A stretch of DNA of 64,000 nucleotides from Acidimicrobiia bacterium. Lineage in GTDB: Bacteria > Actinomycetota > Acidimicrobiia > Acidimicrobiales > Aldehydirespiratoraceae. The stretch is taken from the NCBI GenBank assembly GCA_022819505.1, contig JAJEHD010000003.1, forward strand, positions 124,001-188,000, given 5' to 3'. The position numbers and the translations under genes were made by a program. The notes beneath the pieces are model-generated. The model searched no databases. It saw only the letters and a program-made list of their open reading frames with translations, and was not told the origin of the DNA. Shown in pieces: positions 52,697-61,395 of this stretch (its first letter is position 1; each line of letters opens with the position of its first letter).

Positions 52697-53629
52697 ATGC
52701 GATTCGGATTCTGGCCTTCGACGGCCCACACATGGGAAGAGACTCTGGCCGTAGGCCGGGCCGCGGAGGCCAGCGGCTGGGACGGCCTCTGGCTGCCCGA
52801 CCACTTCATGCCTCCCGAAGGGGGCTACGGCGACGGCACCGAGCCCCCCGGTGTGGATCCGGAACTCCTGCCCACCCAGGAATGCTGGACCATGCTGGCC
52901 GGGCTGGCCGCGGCGGTGCCCCGGGTGCGCCTCGGTGCCATGGTCACCGGCAACACCTACCGCCATCCGGCTGTGCTGGCCAAGCAGGCGGCCACTGTCG
53001 ACCAGATCAGCGGTGGAAGGCTGGTGCTCGGCCTTGGGGCCGGCTGGCAGGAGAACGAGCACCGGCGATACGGCATCGCCTTCGGCACGGTTCGCGACCG
53101 GGCCGACATGCTGGATGAGGCCTGTGCCGTCATCACCGGCCTGTTCGCCGACGAGCGCACCGACTTCCACGGCACCCACTACCGGCTCGAGGGCGCTCCG
53201 CTGGTGCCCAAGCCGGTGCAGGATCCGCTGCCCATCATGATCGGCGGCAAAGGCGAGCGCCGCACCATCCCCACCATGGTTCGCTGGGGTCACGAATGGA
53301 ACGGCTGGTGCACCGTCGCCGATATGGGCTACTTCAATGCGCTCATCGACCGGCTCTGCGACGCAGCCGGCCGCGACCCGGCCACCATCGCCCGCTCGGC
53401 CGCGGTCATCCTGCAACTGTGCGACTCCGAGGCCGAGGCTGCCCGGCTGCAGGGCCGCAGCATCGGCAGGCCGGTGCTGGTGGGCACGCCGGCACAGCTG
53501 GTCGAGCAGGTGGCTGCCTATGTCTCAGCCGGCACCGACGAGCTGGTCATCCCCGGCTTCAACATGTCGCCCCAGCAGGCCCCCGAGATCGCTGAACGCT
53601 TCATGACCGAGGTCGTAGCCGCCCTCTGA
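52697..53629 (+). CDS. LLM class flavin-dependent oxidoreductase (F420-type)
   Basis: The 310-residue TIM-barrel protein has the N-terminal WDGLWLPDHFMPPEGGY substrate loop, VRLGAMVTGNTYRHPAVLAKQAATVDQISGGR-type core segments (in order: LGAMVTGN, RHP, DQISGGRLVLGLGAGW) and PIMIGGKGERRT for cofactor phosphate binding. This form is typical of F420-dependent enzymes of actinobacteria. The start at 52697 follows GAGAG. The substrate is unknown. Confidence 0.9.
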   Translation: MRFGFWPSTAHTWEETLAVGRAAEASGWDGLWLPDHFMPPEGGYGDGTEPPGVDPELLPTQECWTMLAGLAAAVPRVRLGAMVTGNTYRHPAVLAKQAATVDQISGGRLVLGLGAGWQENEHRRYGIAFGTVRDRADMLDEACAVITGLFADERTDFHGTHYRLEGAPLVPKPVQDPLPIMIGGKGERRTIPTMVRWGHEWNGWCTVADMGYFNALIDRLCDAAGRDPATIARSAAVILQLCDSEAEAARLQGRSIGRPVLVGTPAQLVEQVAAYVSAGTDELVIPGFNMSPQQAPEIAERFMTEVVAAL

Positions 53630-53698
53630 CCCGTCGCGGCCGCTCCCGCCGGCGGCCCGCGCTAGCGTCCGGCGGCGGAGCCACCAGGGAGTAGAGCA

Positions 53699-55156
53699 AT
53701 GACCGACACCGTGTTCGGAGACAGCGTGCCCGCGGTGGTGCAGTCCGCGCCGAGCCGCTTCGACGCCTACGACACCGCCGATCTGTGGCGCAAGGACGTC
53801 GACCACTACATCCATCCGTTCACCGACTTCGAGGTGTGGAAGAACGAGGGCGCCCTGGTGATGGCCGAGTCCGAGGGCGCCTACGTCTACGACTCCGACG
53901 GGAAGCGCTACCTCGACGCCCAGGGCGGGCTGTGGTGCGTCAACGCCGGCTACGGCCGGGCCGAGATCGCCGACGCCATGGCCGAGCAGGCCCGCAGGCT
54001 GGCCTACTACTCGCCGTTCACCAACACCACGTCGGTGCCGGGGGCCACCCTGGCCCACAAGCTGGCCTCGCTGGCACCCGGCGACCTCAACCACGCGTTC
54101 TTCGGCATGTCAGGGTCGGACGCCAACGACACTGCGGTGAGGATCATCCACTTCTACTTCAACCGTCTCGGCCAGCCCAACAAGAAGACCATCATCACCC
54201 GGGTCAACAGCTATCACGGCTCGAGCTACCTGGCCATGTCGCTCACCGGGGTGGCCCACGACCACATCGGCTTCGACATCATCGGTGAGCCTCTCATCGC
54301 CCGGGTGGAGGGCCCCGACGTGTATCGACGGTCCGGTGAGATGACGCCGGAGGAGTACACCGACCACCTCGTCGACGGGTTCAAGTCCAAGGTCGAGGAG
54401 CTGGGAGCGGACAACGTGGCCGCCTTCTTCGCCGAGCCCATCATGGGCGCGGGCGGGGTGCTGGTGCCGCCGCCCGGCTACCTGCCGCGGATGCGGGAGG
54501 CCTGCCGCGAATTCGGGATCCTCTACGTGTCCGACGAGGTGGTCACCGCCTTCGGGCGGCTCGGGCACTTCTTCGCCAGCGAGGACGTCTTCGGCATCCA
54601 GCCCGACATCATCAACTCGGCCAAGGGTCTCACGTCCGGCTACGCGCCCCTGTCGGCAACGCTGCTCTCCGACGACATCTACGACGTGATCTCGGTGCCG
54701 CAGGCCCCCGGTGCCGAGTTCGCCCACGGCTACACCTACAGCGGGCACCCGGTGTCGTGCGCGGCCGCGCTGGCCAACATCGAGATCCTCGAGCGCGAGG
54801 ACCTTTGCGGCCATGTGCGCACCGTCGGCCCCTACTTCGAGGAGCGTCTGCGCACCCTCGCCGACCTGCCCATCGTCGGCGACGTGCGGGGCAAGAACTT
54901 CATGATGTGCCTGGAGAACGTGGCCGACCGCGACACCAAGGAGATGTTCCCACCGGAAGTGGAGATAGGCCGGCGCATATCCGATGCCTGCGACGCCCGG
55001 GGCCTGCTGGTGCGGCCCATAGGACGCCTCAACGTGCTCTCACCGCCCCTGATCCTCACCACCGATCAGATCGACTGGCTGGTCGACACGCTGCGGGCCG
55101 GCATCGAAGAGGTCACGGCCGGCCTTGAGCGCGAGGGCCTCTGGAGCGGCGGCTGA
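53699..55156 (+). CDS. Class III pyridoxal-phosphate aminotransferase
   Basis: The 485-residue enzyme shows GGLWCVNAGYG, the MSGSDANDTAVRI cofactor-phosphate region, YHGSSYLAMSLTG, FAEPIMGAGGV, SDEVVTAFGRLG with Asp279, and the PLP lysine Lys309 in INSAKGLTSGY. This is the omega-amino acid:pyruvate/beta-alanine/taurine-pyruvate subgroup. It transfers the amino group of an amine or omega-amino acid. GGGAG precedes the ATG. It stands alone, with its own 69-base upstream region containing a possible TAGCGT -10 box. Confidence 0.92.
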   Translation: MTDTVFGDSVPAVVQSAPSRFDAYDTADLWRKDVDHYIHPFTDFEVWKNEGALVMAESEGAYVYDSDGKRYLDAQGGLWCVNAGYGRAEIADAMAEQARRLAYYSPFTNTTSVPGATLAHKLASLAPGDLNHAFFGMSGSDANDTAVRIIHFYFNRLGQPNKKTIITRVNSYHGSSYLAMSLTGVAHDHIGFDIIGEPLIARVEGPDVYRRSGEMTPEEYTDHLVDGFKSKVEELGADNVAAFFAEPIMGAGGVLVPPPGYLPRMREACREFGILYVSDEVVTAFGRLGHFFASEDVFGIQPDIINSAKGLTSGYAPLSATLLSDDIYDVISVPQAPGAEFAHGYTYSGHPVSCAAALANIEILEREDLCGHVRTVGPYFEERLRTLADLPIVGDVRGKNFMMCLENVADRDTKEMFPPEVEIGRRISDACDARGLLVRPIGRLNVLSPPLILTTDQIDWLVDTLRAGIEEVTAGLEREGLWSGG

Positions 55157-55372
55157 TGACTCAGGCGGCCGTCGGGTAGCGGCGATCGAGGATCGCAGCA
55201 CCTCCGCCGGTAGCCTTCGGCGTGTCCAGTCGGGACGTCCGGCTGGCGGGTTCGCAGACGGGTGTTGGTTCTTCCGGTCATCGTGAACCGACCCGACACC
55301 TGCAAGGCCTCCTGGATCGTTGAGGCGCCACCGAACCTGTGACTCGCCTGCGCAACGCGGGCAAGGAGAAGA
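55157..55372 (+). other. Long untranslated region before the DEAD-box helicase
   Basis: These 216 bases between the aminotransferase stop and the helicase ATG contain no supported gene. A TAGCCT box near 55211 could be the helicase -10, which would leave a leader of about 150 bases. Long leaders are known for cold-induced RNA helicases. I see no T-rich terminator or clear riboswitch pattern. A strong GCAAGGAGAAG ribosome site closes the region. Confidence 0.4.
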
Positions 55373-56785
55373 ATGTCCCCCACCTTCGCCCAGTTGGGCG
55401 TCCCCGAATCCATAGCTCGCGCCCTCAAGCAGCGCGGCATCCTCGAACCGTTCGAGATCCAGTCGGCCGTCCTGGCCGACGCCCTGGCCGGACACGACAT
55501 CTGCGGCCGTGCACCCACCGGGTCAGGAAAGACGCTGGCCTTCGGCATCCCGCTCGTGGCCAACGTCGACCGAGCCGTGCCGCACGAGCCCCGGGCGCTG
55601 GTGCTGGCCCCAACCCGCGAGCTCGCCGACCAGATCAAGACCGAGATCCAATCCTTCGCCGGTGCCGTCCGCGTGGCCGTCGTCTACGGCGGCGTGGGCT
55701 ACGACGCCCAGCGCAGGGCCCTTCGCCGAGGCGTCGACATCCTGGTGGCCTGCCCCGGCCGCCTCGAGGACTTGATCGATCAGCGAGAGGTCAGCCTGTC
55801 CGCAGTGGACAGGATCGTCATCGACGAGGCCGACCGGATGGCCGACATGGGGTTCATCCCCGCCGTGCGTCGCCTGCTCGACCAGACCGCACCGGAGCCG
55901 CAGACGATGCTGTTCTCAGCCACGCTCGACGGTGATGTGGCGTCGCTCACCCGCGACTACCAGTATCGCCCGGTCCGATGCGAGGTCGGCGACGAGACGC
56001 CCGACGTCTTGGCGGCCGACCACGTGTTCTGGAACGTGGCCAACAACCAACGAACCGAAGTCACCGCCGAGGTCGTGTCGGCCTCCGGCTCGGCGATCGT
56101 GTTCTGCCGGACCCGCCACGGCTGCGACCGGCTGGCCCGCCGGCTCGAGCGGGCAGGCGTCCAGACCGCCGCGATCCACGGAGGCCGCAGCCAGAACCAG
56201 CGGACCCGGGCACTGGAGGCCTTCGCGGCCGGCAAGGTGCAGGCGCTGATCGCCACCGACGTCGCCGCCCGGGGCATCCATGTGGAGGGCGTGAGCGCCG
56301 TAGTCCACTACGACGCTCCCAGCGACCACAAGACCTACCTTCACCGGTCGGGACGCACCGCCCGAGCCGGCAAGGGCGGGGTCGTGGTGTCGCTCGTGCA
56401 GCCTGATCAGGCCCAGGAACTGCGGCAGATGCAGCGCGAGCTCGACCTCCAGCAGCCGGTCACTGATGTGGACCTGAGTGTCGTCCGGCCGCTCGATGGT
56501 GGCCCGGATCGCTTCGTGGCTCCCGCCGGGCGGGCCGAGAAGAAGCGTCAGCCTGCGGCGGACTCGCGGCCCCGCCGCACCGGTCCCAAGCCGCGAGGCT
56601 CTGCCCCCAAGCCGCGACCGCGCAAGTCTCAGCGACCGGGTGCCAAGAACCAGTCACGCCGCCGGCGGGGCAACAACAGGCGGCCACGGTCCAATGCCGT
56701 CGGCGGCCAGCCTCGTCGCGATGGCGGCTCCCATGCCCCGGTTGGCCCCCGACAGCATCACAACGCGGCCATCCGCGCTGATTGA
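55373..56785 (+). CDS. DEAD-box ATP-dependent RNA helicase
   Basis: The 470-residue protein has all helicase motifs: FAQLGVPESI with the Q-motif FEIQ, Walker A APTGSGKT (47-54), PTRELADQ, DEAD (151-154), SAT, and in the second RecA domain IVFCRTRHGCDRL, ATDVAARGIHV and HRSGRTARAG. After about residue 390 comes an Arg/Pro/Lys-rich low-complexity tail, as in RNA-binding extensions. It unwinds structured RNA, acting in ribosome assembly or mRNA turnover, especially in the cold. The ATG is set by the strong ribosome site. Confidence 0.95.
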   Translation: MSPTFAQLGVPESIARALKQRGILEPFEIQSAVLADALAGHDICGRAPTGSGKTLAFGIPLVANVDRAVPHEPRALVLAPTRELADQIKTEIQSFAGAVRVAVVYGGVGYDAQRRALRRGVDILVACPGRLEDLIDQREVSLSAVDRIVIDEADRMADMGFIPAVRRLLDQTAPEPQTMLFSATLDGDVASLTRDYQYRPVRCEVGDETPDVLAADHVFWNVANNQRTEVTAEVVSASGSAIVFCRTRHGCDRLARRLERAGVQTAAIHGGRSQNQRTRALEAFAAGKVQALIATDVAARGIHVEGVSAVVHYDAPSDHKTYLHRSGRTARAGKGGVVVSLVQPDQAQELRQMQRELDLQQPVTDVDLSVVRPLDGGPDRFVAPAGRAEKKRQPAADSRPRRTGPKPRGSAPKPRPRKSQRPGAKNQSRRRRGNNRRPRSNAVGGQPRRDGGSHAPVGPRQHHNAAIRAD

Positions 56786-56984
56786 ACTCATGTCTTCCTC
56801 ATCCCTGCTCTAGTCGGTGGTACGGCAGCCCGATGGGGTGCCGATTCGACCGCCGATTATCGTCGGCCGGCGTGCGGGGAGCGAAGCGGAGCGCAGAGGC
56901 CGAGCGGGTAGATGCACGATTCCGGCTCATACGGTGCGAGGCCGTGGCCCGAGCGGCCCGTGAGCGCAGCGAACAAGAGCCGGG

Positions 56985-58022
56985 ATGCGCGTCCCCATGA
57001 CGGTGACGTTGGAAGCTGAGATCAGCCCGGGCATGAGTCCCGGGGATTTTGTGGACCTGGCCGTGCGCTGCGAGCAGGCCGGGTTCGACCGCTTCGGCGT
57101 GTCCGACGTGGTGTTCTGGCCCGACTGCTTCGTGCTTCAGGGGTTGGTCGCCCAGGCCACCAGCCGGATCCGCATCGGCTCCATGGTCACCAACCCCTAC
57201 TCGCGCCACCCAGCCATGCTGGCCGGAGCGGTGGCCGCCCTCCAGGAGCTGTCGGCCGGGCGCATGTTCCTCGGCATCGGGGTGGGTGCCGGACTGGAGG
57301 ACCTGAGGATCGACTATCCGAGGCCGGTTCGGGCCCTGCGCGAGGCCATCGTGGGCATCAGGGGACTGCTGGCCGGCGAGACCGTCGACCTCGACGGCGA
57401 GATGTTCCCGATCGACGGCGGCCGTCTTGTGCGCCCGCCGGATGTGCCGGTGCCGATCTCGGTGGGAACCCGCAGCCGGCAGGTGATGCAGCTAGCAGGC
57501 GAGCTGGCCGACATCGCCCTGGTCGGGGCCCGTCACTTCACGCCCGAGATCGCGCAGCAGTACCGCGACTGGCTGGCCGAGGGGGCGGCCCGGGCCGGCC
57601 GGGACGTGGCCGACATCGACATCGCGCCCCGCCTCACCCTGTGCGTGTCGGGCGACGGCGACCTGGCCCGCCGGTCAGTGGTGCGATACGTGGCCCACTA
57701 CCTGGCCATCATCCGCCCGCCGGAGATGGACCCCGACCGCCTGGCCGCCATCGACGACGCCCTGGGCCGGGCCACCGGCTGGTACTTCGACTTGGACCGC
57801 TACGACCCGCCGGAGCTGTTCGACCTGGTCACCGAGGACTGGATCCGTCGCTACGCCATCGCCGGCGCGCCCTCGGAGATTCCCGAGCAGGTCACCGAGG
57901 TGACCGCTCTCGGGTTCACCAGCGCCAGCCTGAACCTGGCCGCGGTCCTGCGCCCCTCCGCGGCCGAGGGCTACGCCGAGACCATCGACGGTTTCGCGTC
58001 GGTGATCGACGACTGCCGCTAG
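56985..58022 (+). CDS. LLM class flavin-dependent oxidoreductase (F420-type)
   Basis: The 345-residue protein has the family core IRIGSMVTNPYSRHPAML, LSAGRMFLGIGVGAG and PVPISVGTRSRQVMQ in the usual order, and resembles the protein at 8148. It reduces or oxidises an unknown substrate with F420 or FMN. ATGs at 56985 and 56997 are both possible, and AAGAG precedes the first. About 200 bases upstream (56786-56984) contain no gene that I can support. Its TAG shares CTAG (58019-58022) with the stop of the convergent methyltransferase remnant. Confidence 0.88.
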   Translation: MRVPMTVTLEAEISPGMSPGDFVDLAVRCEQAGFDRFGVSDVVFWPDCFVLQGLVAQATSRIRIGSMVTNPYSRHPAMLAGAVAALQELSAGRMFLGIGVGAGLEDLRIDYPRPVRALREAIVGIRGLLAGETVDLDGEMFPIDGGRLVRPPDVPVPISVGTRSRQVMQLAGELADIALVGARHFTPEIAQQYRDWLAEGAARAGRDVADIDIAPRLTLCVSGDGDLARRSVVRYVAHYLAIIRPPEMDPDRLAAIDDALGRATGWYFDLDRYDPPELFDLVTEDWIRRYAIAGAPSEIPEQVTEVTALGFTSASLNLAAVLRPSAAEGYAETIDGFASVIDDCR

Positions 58023-58276
58023 GCCGGCGGCTTGACTGCGACCACCTCGCCGTTGAGCCAGGCCCAGAAGCCGCTGGGATGGTCGGCCCAGCGACGGAAG
58101 GCGGCTGAGATCGCCACCAGGTCGCTCCGCATCGCGAACCCGCCCTCGACAGCGTGATCGGCGAAGTCGCTGTCGGTCACCCGCACGGCCCACATGGCTC
58201 CCCACAGCTCGCGGCGGGCCGCGTCGGCGTAGGTGGTGGTGCTGCTGGTGACCACGGGATCGGTGAAGCCGGCTGC
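58019..58276 (-). pseudogene. C-terminal part of a SAM-dependent methyltransferase cut off by an in-frame stop
   Basis: Directly after the TGA at 58277-58279, the same frame continues as AAGFTDPVVTSSTTTYADAA...WGAMWAVRVTDSDFADHAV...WLNGEVVAVKPPA to a TAG. This is the usual C-terminal region of actinobacterial UbiE-like methyltransferases (AAGF, then WG-x-MWAxRV, then F...LxGEV). In relatives the interrupting codon is normally Arg, so CGA to TGA explains it. An internal GTG at 58255 could start a 78-residue fragment, but a separate function is unlikely. The stop still overlaps the neighbouring gene by CTAG, so decay, if real, is recent. Confidence 0.8.
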
Positions 58277-58840
58277 TCACACCCAACCGGGCAGGAACCG
58301 CCCGGCGCGGGGCTCACCGCCGTTGGACGTGGCCACTTCGATGTACAGGCGGAGCCAGTGCTCGAGGGCCGATTCGACCGGGGCGTGGACCATGGTCTGG
58401 TAGTCGGAGTCGCGCACCGCCACCCGGCCGCCGGGGCGCAGCACCCGCCGGGCCTCCCGCAGCGCCCGGACCGGGTCGGACAGGTGCTGCATCACCTGGT
58501 GGGCGTACACCACGTCGAAGCTCGCGTCACCGAACGGCAGCTCGTAGACCGAGCCCACCTCGAAGATCGCGTTGTCGACGCCCTCCTCGCGGGCCCGGCG
58601 CCGGGCCGACTCGACCACTCCGGCTGAGGCGTCCACCCCGACGACCGTCCGGGCCCGGCGGGCCAGCCCGACGGTGATGGTGCCGGGGCCGCATCCCATG
58701 TCCAGCACCGATGCCTCGGGCTGCAGGTGGGGCAGCAGGAAGCCGGCGCACACCTCGGCCGTCCTCTGCCGGTAGAACTCGAGGATGACCTCGTGGTAGC
58801 CGTGGGTGTACTTCTCGCCCTCGGGCCTCTCCGCGGTCAT
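58277..58840 (-). CDS. Class I SAM-dependent methyltransferase, truncated by premature TGA
   Basis: The 187-residue product has the SAM motif VLDMGCGPGTITVGLA, an acidic VVGVDAS strand end, VYELPFGDASFDVVYAHQVMQHL (motif for the post-I region) and the VLRPGGRVAVRDSDY strand. It belongs to the UbiE/menG-like group acting on quinones, lipids or small molecules. The normal family length is about 270, reached if the TGA at 58277-58279 is ignored. Without the C-terminal 85 residues the substrate lid would be missing. The gene is either a recent pseudogene, a readthrough case or affected by a sequencing error. Confidence 0.82.
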   Translation of the reverse strand: MTAERPEGEKYTHGYHEVILEFYRQRTAEVCAGFLLPHLQPEASVLDMGCGPGTITVGLARRARTVVGVDASAGVVESARRRAREEGVDNAIFEVGSVYELPFGDASFDVVYAHQVMQHLSDPVRALREARRVLRPGGRVAVRDSDYQTMVHAPVESALEHWLRLYIEVATSNGGEPRAGRFLPGWV

Positions 58841-58883
58841 GGGCGGGACAGGCTGGCGTCCGGGCGGTTCGCGGCTCGACGGC

Positions 58884-60464
58884 TCACAGGGCGTCGGGGA
58901 TCGCCTCGTCGTACAGCCAGGACTCGACCAGGTCCACCGCGTCCAGTCCGGCCATCTCGTCCACCAGCGCGAGGAACTCGGCGGTGTTGGTGGTGCCGCC
59001 GGCCGACCGGTCGTAGTGCGTCCGCAGGATCTCGAAGAAGGTCTCGTCGCCGGTGTGCAGGCGAAGAGCGTGCAGGGTGGCCGCGCCGCGGTAGTACACC
59101 GACGGGCCGAACAGATCCTCCAGCACGATCCCCCTGGGCGGCCCGATGCCCGCGCCGACCAACTGTGCGTGCAGGTTCGCCATGTCGTCGTTGAAGTCGG
59201 TTCCGGCCTCCGCGGACTGGAACATCAGGTGCAGGTAGGTGGCGAAGCCCTCGTTCATCCAGATCTCGCTCCAGTCGTCGGGCGCCACCGAATTGCCCAG
59301 CCACTGGTGGGCCACCTCGTGGGCGATGATCCAGGAGATGACGGTGTCGTTGCCGTGCAGCGACAGTGTCTGGTTCTCGAGCGCGAAGCCGAGCTCGAAC
59401 GGCATCACCATCGTCCCGTAGACGTCGAACGGGTATGGCCCCAGCATCTCTTCCAGGAAGGTGATCACATCCGGGGTCACCGCAAGGGCGTCGACCACCT
59501 CGGGCGGCGAGTCGCTGGGCACGTAGTCCCGCAGCAGCGGGCCGCCCTCGTACAGCAGCCCGCTGTCGATCCGCTCGAAGTCGCCGATGTAGACCGCGGC
59601 GAGATAGGTGGCCATCGGGTCGTCCATCCGCCACACGAACGTGGTCCGGCCGCCGGTGGTCGTCTCCGAGGTGAGGAGGCCGTTGGACGCCGCGACGAGG
59701 CCTTCGGGCACGACTATCGCGATCTCGAAGGTGGCCTTATCGGTCGGGTGGTTGTTGGACGGGAACCAGGTCATCGACCCCGAGGGCTCGCTGGCTGTGA
59801 AGATCACGCCTTCCCGCTGTGTCCATCCGGACCTGAAGAACGGCACCCCGGGGTCGTCGAGGGGCTCAGGAAAGCCGGAGTAGACGACGTTCACGGTGAA
59901 CGCCGAGCTGGCGGTGAGGGAGTTCGCGGGCTGGATCGACAGCTCGTGGCCGGAGCGGGAGAACTCCGCGGCGGAGCCGTCGACGGCCACGGAGTGAACC
60001 TGAAGCCCCGACAGGTCGAGGTTGAACGTCTCGAGGTCTTCGACGGCCACGGCCTCGATCGTGGTGGACGCCGAGATGGCGTTGACCGCCGGGTTGACGT
60101 CGAGGTCGATCTCGTAGTGCAGCACGTCGTAGCCGCCGTTGCCCAGGAACGGGTAGAGGCTGTCGCCCAGGCCCTCCGCCTCGGTGGGCGGCAGCGTCGT
60201 GGTCGGCGCCGGCAGTTCCTCCGGCGCCGGCAGTTCCTCCGGTGCTGGTGTCGCGCCGGGTTCGGGCTCCTCCGCTGCCGTCGTTGTGGTCGGCGCGGAC
60301 GTCGTGGGCGGCTCGGTCGTGGCGGGCGCGGTGTCCTGCGTGGTGGTCGTGACGGCGGCGGAGGTCGCCGGGGCCGTGTCCAGCACCTCATCGACGGCCG
60401 TGTCGCCGCAGGCAGCCGCCAGCAATGCCACGGCCGTGGCGATCGGCAGGGCTCGGGAGAGCAT
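58884..60464 (-). CDS. M1-family zinc metallopeptidase, lipoprotein
   Basis: The 526-residue protein has a lipoprotein signal (hydrophobic stretch ending LLAAAC with lipid Cys19), a Thr/Pro/Glu-rich linker to about residue 95 with a duplicated EELPAP unit, and an M1 aminopeptidase core. The exopeptidase GAMEN position reads FALENQ (360-365), and the zinc site is HEVAHQWLG (His382, Glu383, His386) with Glu405 in NEGFATY. It would trim peptides at the outer face of the membrane. It is shorter than PepN (about 850), lacking the large C-terminal domain, as expected for secreted bacterial M1 proteins. Confidence 0.93.
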   Translation of the reverse strand: MLSRALPIATAVALLAAACGDTAVDEVLDTAPATSAAVTTTTQDTAPATTEPPTTSAPTTTTAAEEPEPGATPAPEELPAPEELPAPTTTLPPTEAEGLGDSLYPFLGNGGYDVLHYEIDLDVNPAVNAISASTTIEAVAVEDLETFNLDLSGLQVHSVAVDGSAAEFSRSGHELSIQPANSLTASSAFTVNVVYSGFPEPLDDPGVPFFRSGWTQREGVIFTASEPSGSMTWFPSNNHPTDKATFEIAIVVPEGLVAASNGLLTSETTTGGRTTFVWRMDDPMATYLAAVYIGDFERIDSGLLYEGGPLLRDYVPSDSPPEVVDALAVTPDVITFLEEMLGPYPFDVYGTMVMPFELGFALENQTLSLHGNDTVISWIIAHEVAHQWLGNSVAPDDWSEIWMNEGFATYLHLMFQSAEAGTDFNDDMANLHAQLVGAGIGPPRGIVLEDLFGPSVYYRGAATLHALRLHTGDETFFEILRTHYDRSAGGTTNTAEFLALVDEMAGLDAVDLVESWLYDEAIPDAL

Positions 60465-60503
60465 CGGACGGAGCCTACGGTTGCTCCGACCGATGCGGCG
60501 GTT

Positions 60504-60905
60504 TCAGGCCTGGCCGGTCTGTTGCAGGAAGGTCAGGCTGTCGAAGTAGTCGACGCGGCGCTCAATGAGGCCGTCGCGGACCGTCAAGCGCATCACGCCG
60601 CGGATCTCGAAGGGCTTGCCGTCGGCCCGCGCCCGCATCACGTAGGCCGCGGCCACCCGGTCGCCCTCGACGATGATCTCCTCGGCCTCGTAGGTCAGCC
60701 CGGCGAACGTCGCCAGGAAGTCGGCCAGCCGGGAGCGGTACTCGGCCCGGCCCTGGCTGGGCAGACCCAGAGCGCTGGTGTGCACGTTGGAGAAGCCGTC
60801 GCTCACATGGGCGGCCACCGCCTCCGGATCGCCCGAGGCGAACGAAGCCAGATAGGACGCCGCCACCGCCCGCGGGTTGGTGTCCGTGGGCGGGCCGGGC
60901 CCCAC
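60504..60905 (-). CDS. SnoaL-like/NTF2-fold protein
   Basis: The 133-residue protein has the NTF2-like cone fold pattern: AVAASYLASFASGDPEAVAAHV at the start, a central VEGDRVAAAYVMRA strand and a GLIERRVDYFDSL end. Such proteins are polyketide cyclases, isomerases or small hydrolases, or bind small ligands. The start is GTG at 60905. It lies six bases after the VOC gene stop at 60911 and is thus co-transcribed with the VOC pair. There is no evidence that links it to the distant PKS. Confidence 0.82.
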   Translation of the reverse strand: MGPGPPTDTNPRAVAASYLASFASGDPEAVAAHVSDGFSNVHTSALGLPSQGRAEYRSRLADFLATFAGLTYEAEEIIVEGDRVAAAYVMRARADGKPFEIRGVMRLTVRDGLIERRVDYFDSLTFLQQTGQA

Positions 60906-60910
60906 TGCGC

Positions 60911-61390
60911 TCAGCGCATCACCTTCTGGGCATGGGCGTACACGCCCTGGTCGTAGCTCAGCTCGATCATGTTGCCGTCGGGGTCGCTGATCATGCAGAT
61001 GTAGCCGATGGGGGGCGGCATGTCCGTGGGCGGCATGGCTAGGCAGCCCTCGGCCCGGGCCCGCTCAGCGGCCGCGTCGATCTCCTCGCGGCTGGTGACC
61101 TCCACTCCCAGGTGGGCGAACGGCGCCAGCGTGGCGATGGGGGCGTCCTTGAACGGGTCGGACTCCGGGAAGAACTGGGCCAGCACCAGGATGAAGGGCT
61201 TGTCGGGCGAGTCGTCGTGGCCCAGCCAGGCGCCGTACCCGTCGTCGTCCGCCCGCTTGTCCAGCAGCTTTATCGGGGTGTGGGTGGTGTACCACTCGAT
61301 GCTGGCGTCGATATCGGTGACCCGCAGCGCCACATGGGTCCACCGCGCGTGGGGCGGGTGCACTGCGTAGGTGTCGGAGGTGTCAGTCAT
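60911..61390 (-). CDS. VOC family protein (glyoxalase I-like)
   Basis: The 159-residue protein begins ARWTHVALRVTDIDASIEWY and ends IGYICMISDPDGNMIELSYDQ, a glyoxalase I-like pattern with a likely His/Glu metal site. It is paralogous to 44269-44766. The ATG at 61390 is five bases after the next VOC gene's stop. In both loci the gene is next to a second VOC gene of the FVDxPT type, so the pair seems to be a functional unit. Confidence 0.86.
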   Translation of the reverse strand: MTDTSDTYAVHPPHARWTHVALRVTDIDASIEWYTTHTPIKLLDKRADDDGYGAWLGHDDSPDKPFILVLAQFFPESDPFKDAPIATLAPFAHLGVEVTSREEIDAAAERARAEGCLAMPPTDMPPPIGYICMISDPDGNMIELSYDQGVYAHAQKVMR

Positions 61391-61395
61391 GGCCG

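Noticed and set aside
58277..58279. Selenocysteine codon in the methyltransferase
   Set aside because: No selenoprotein family match and no stem-loop of SECIS type was apparent after the TGA. A CGA to TGA change at a conserved Arg is simpler.
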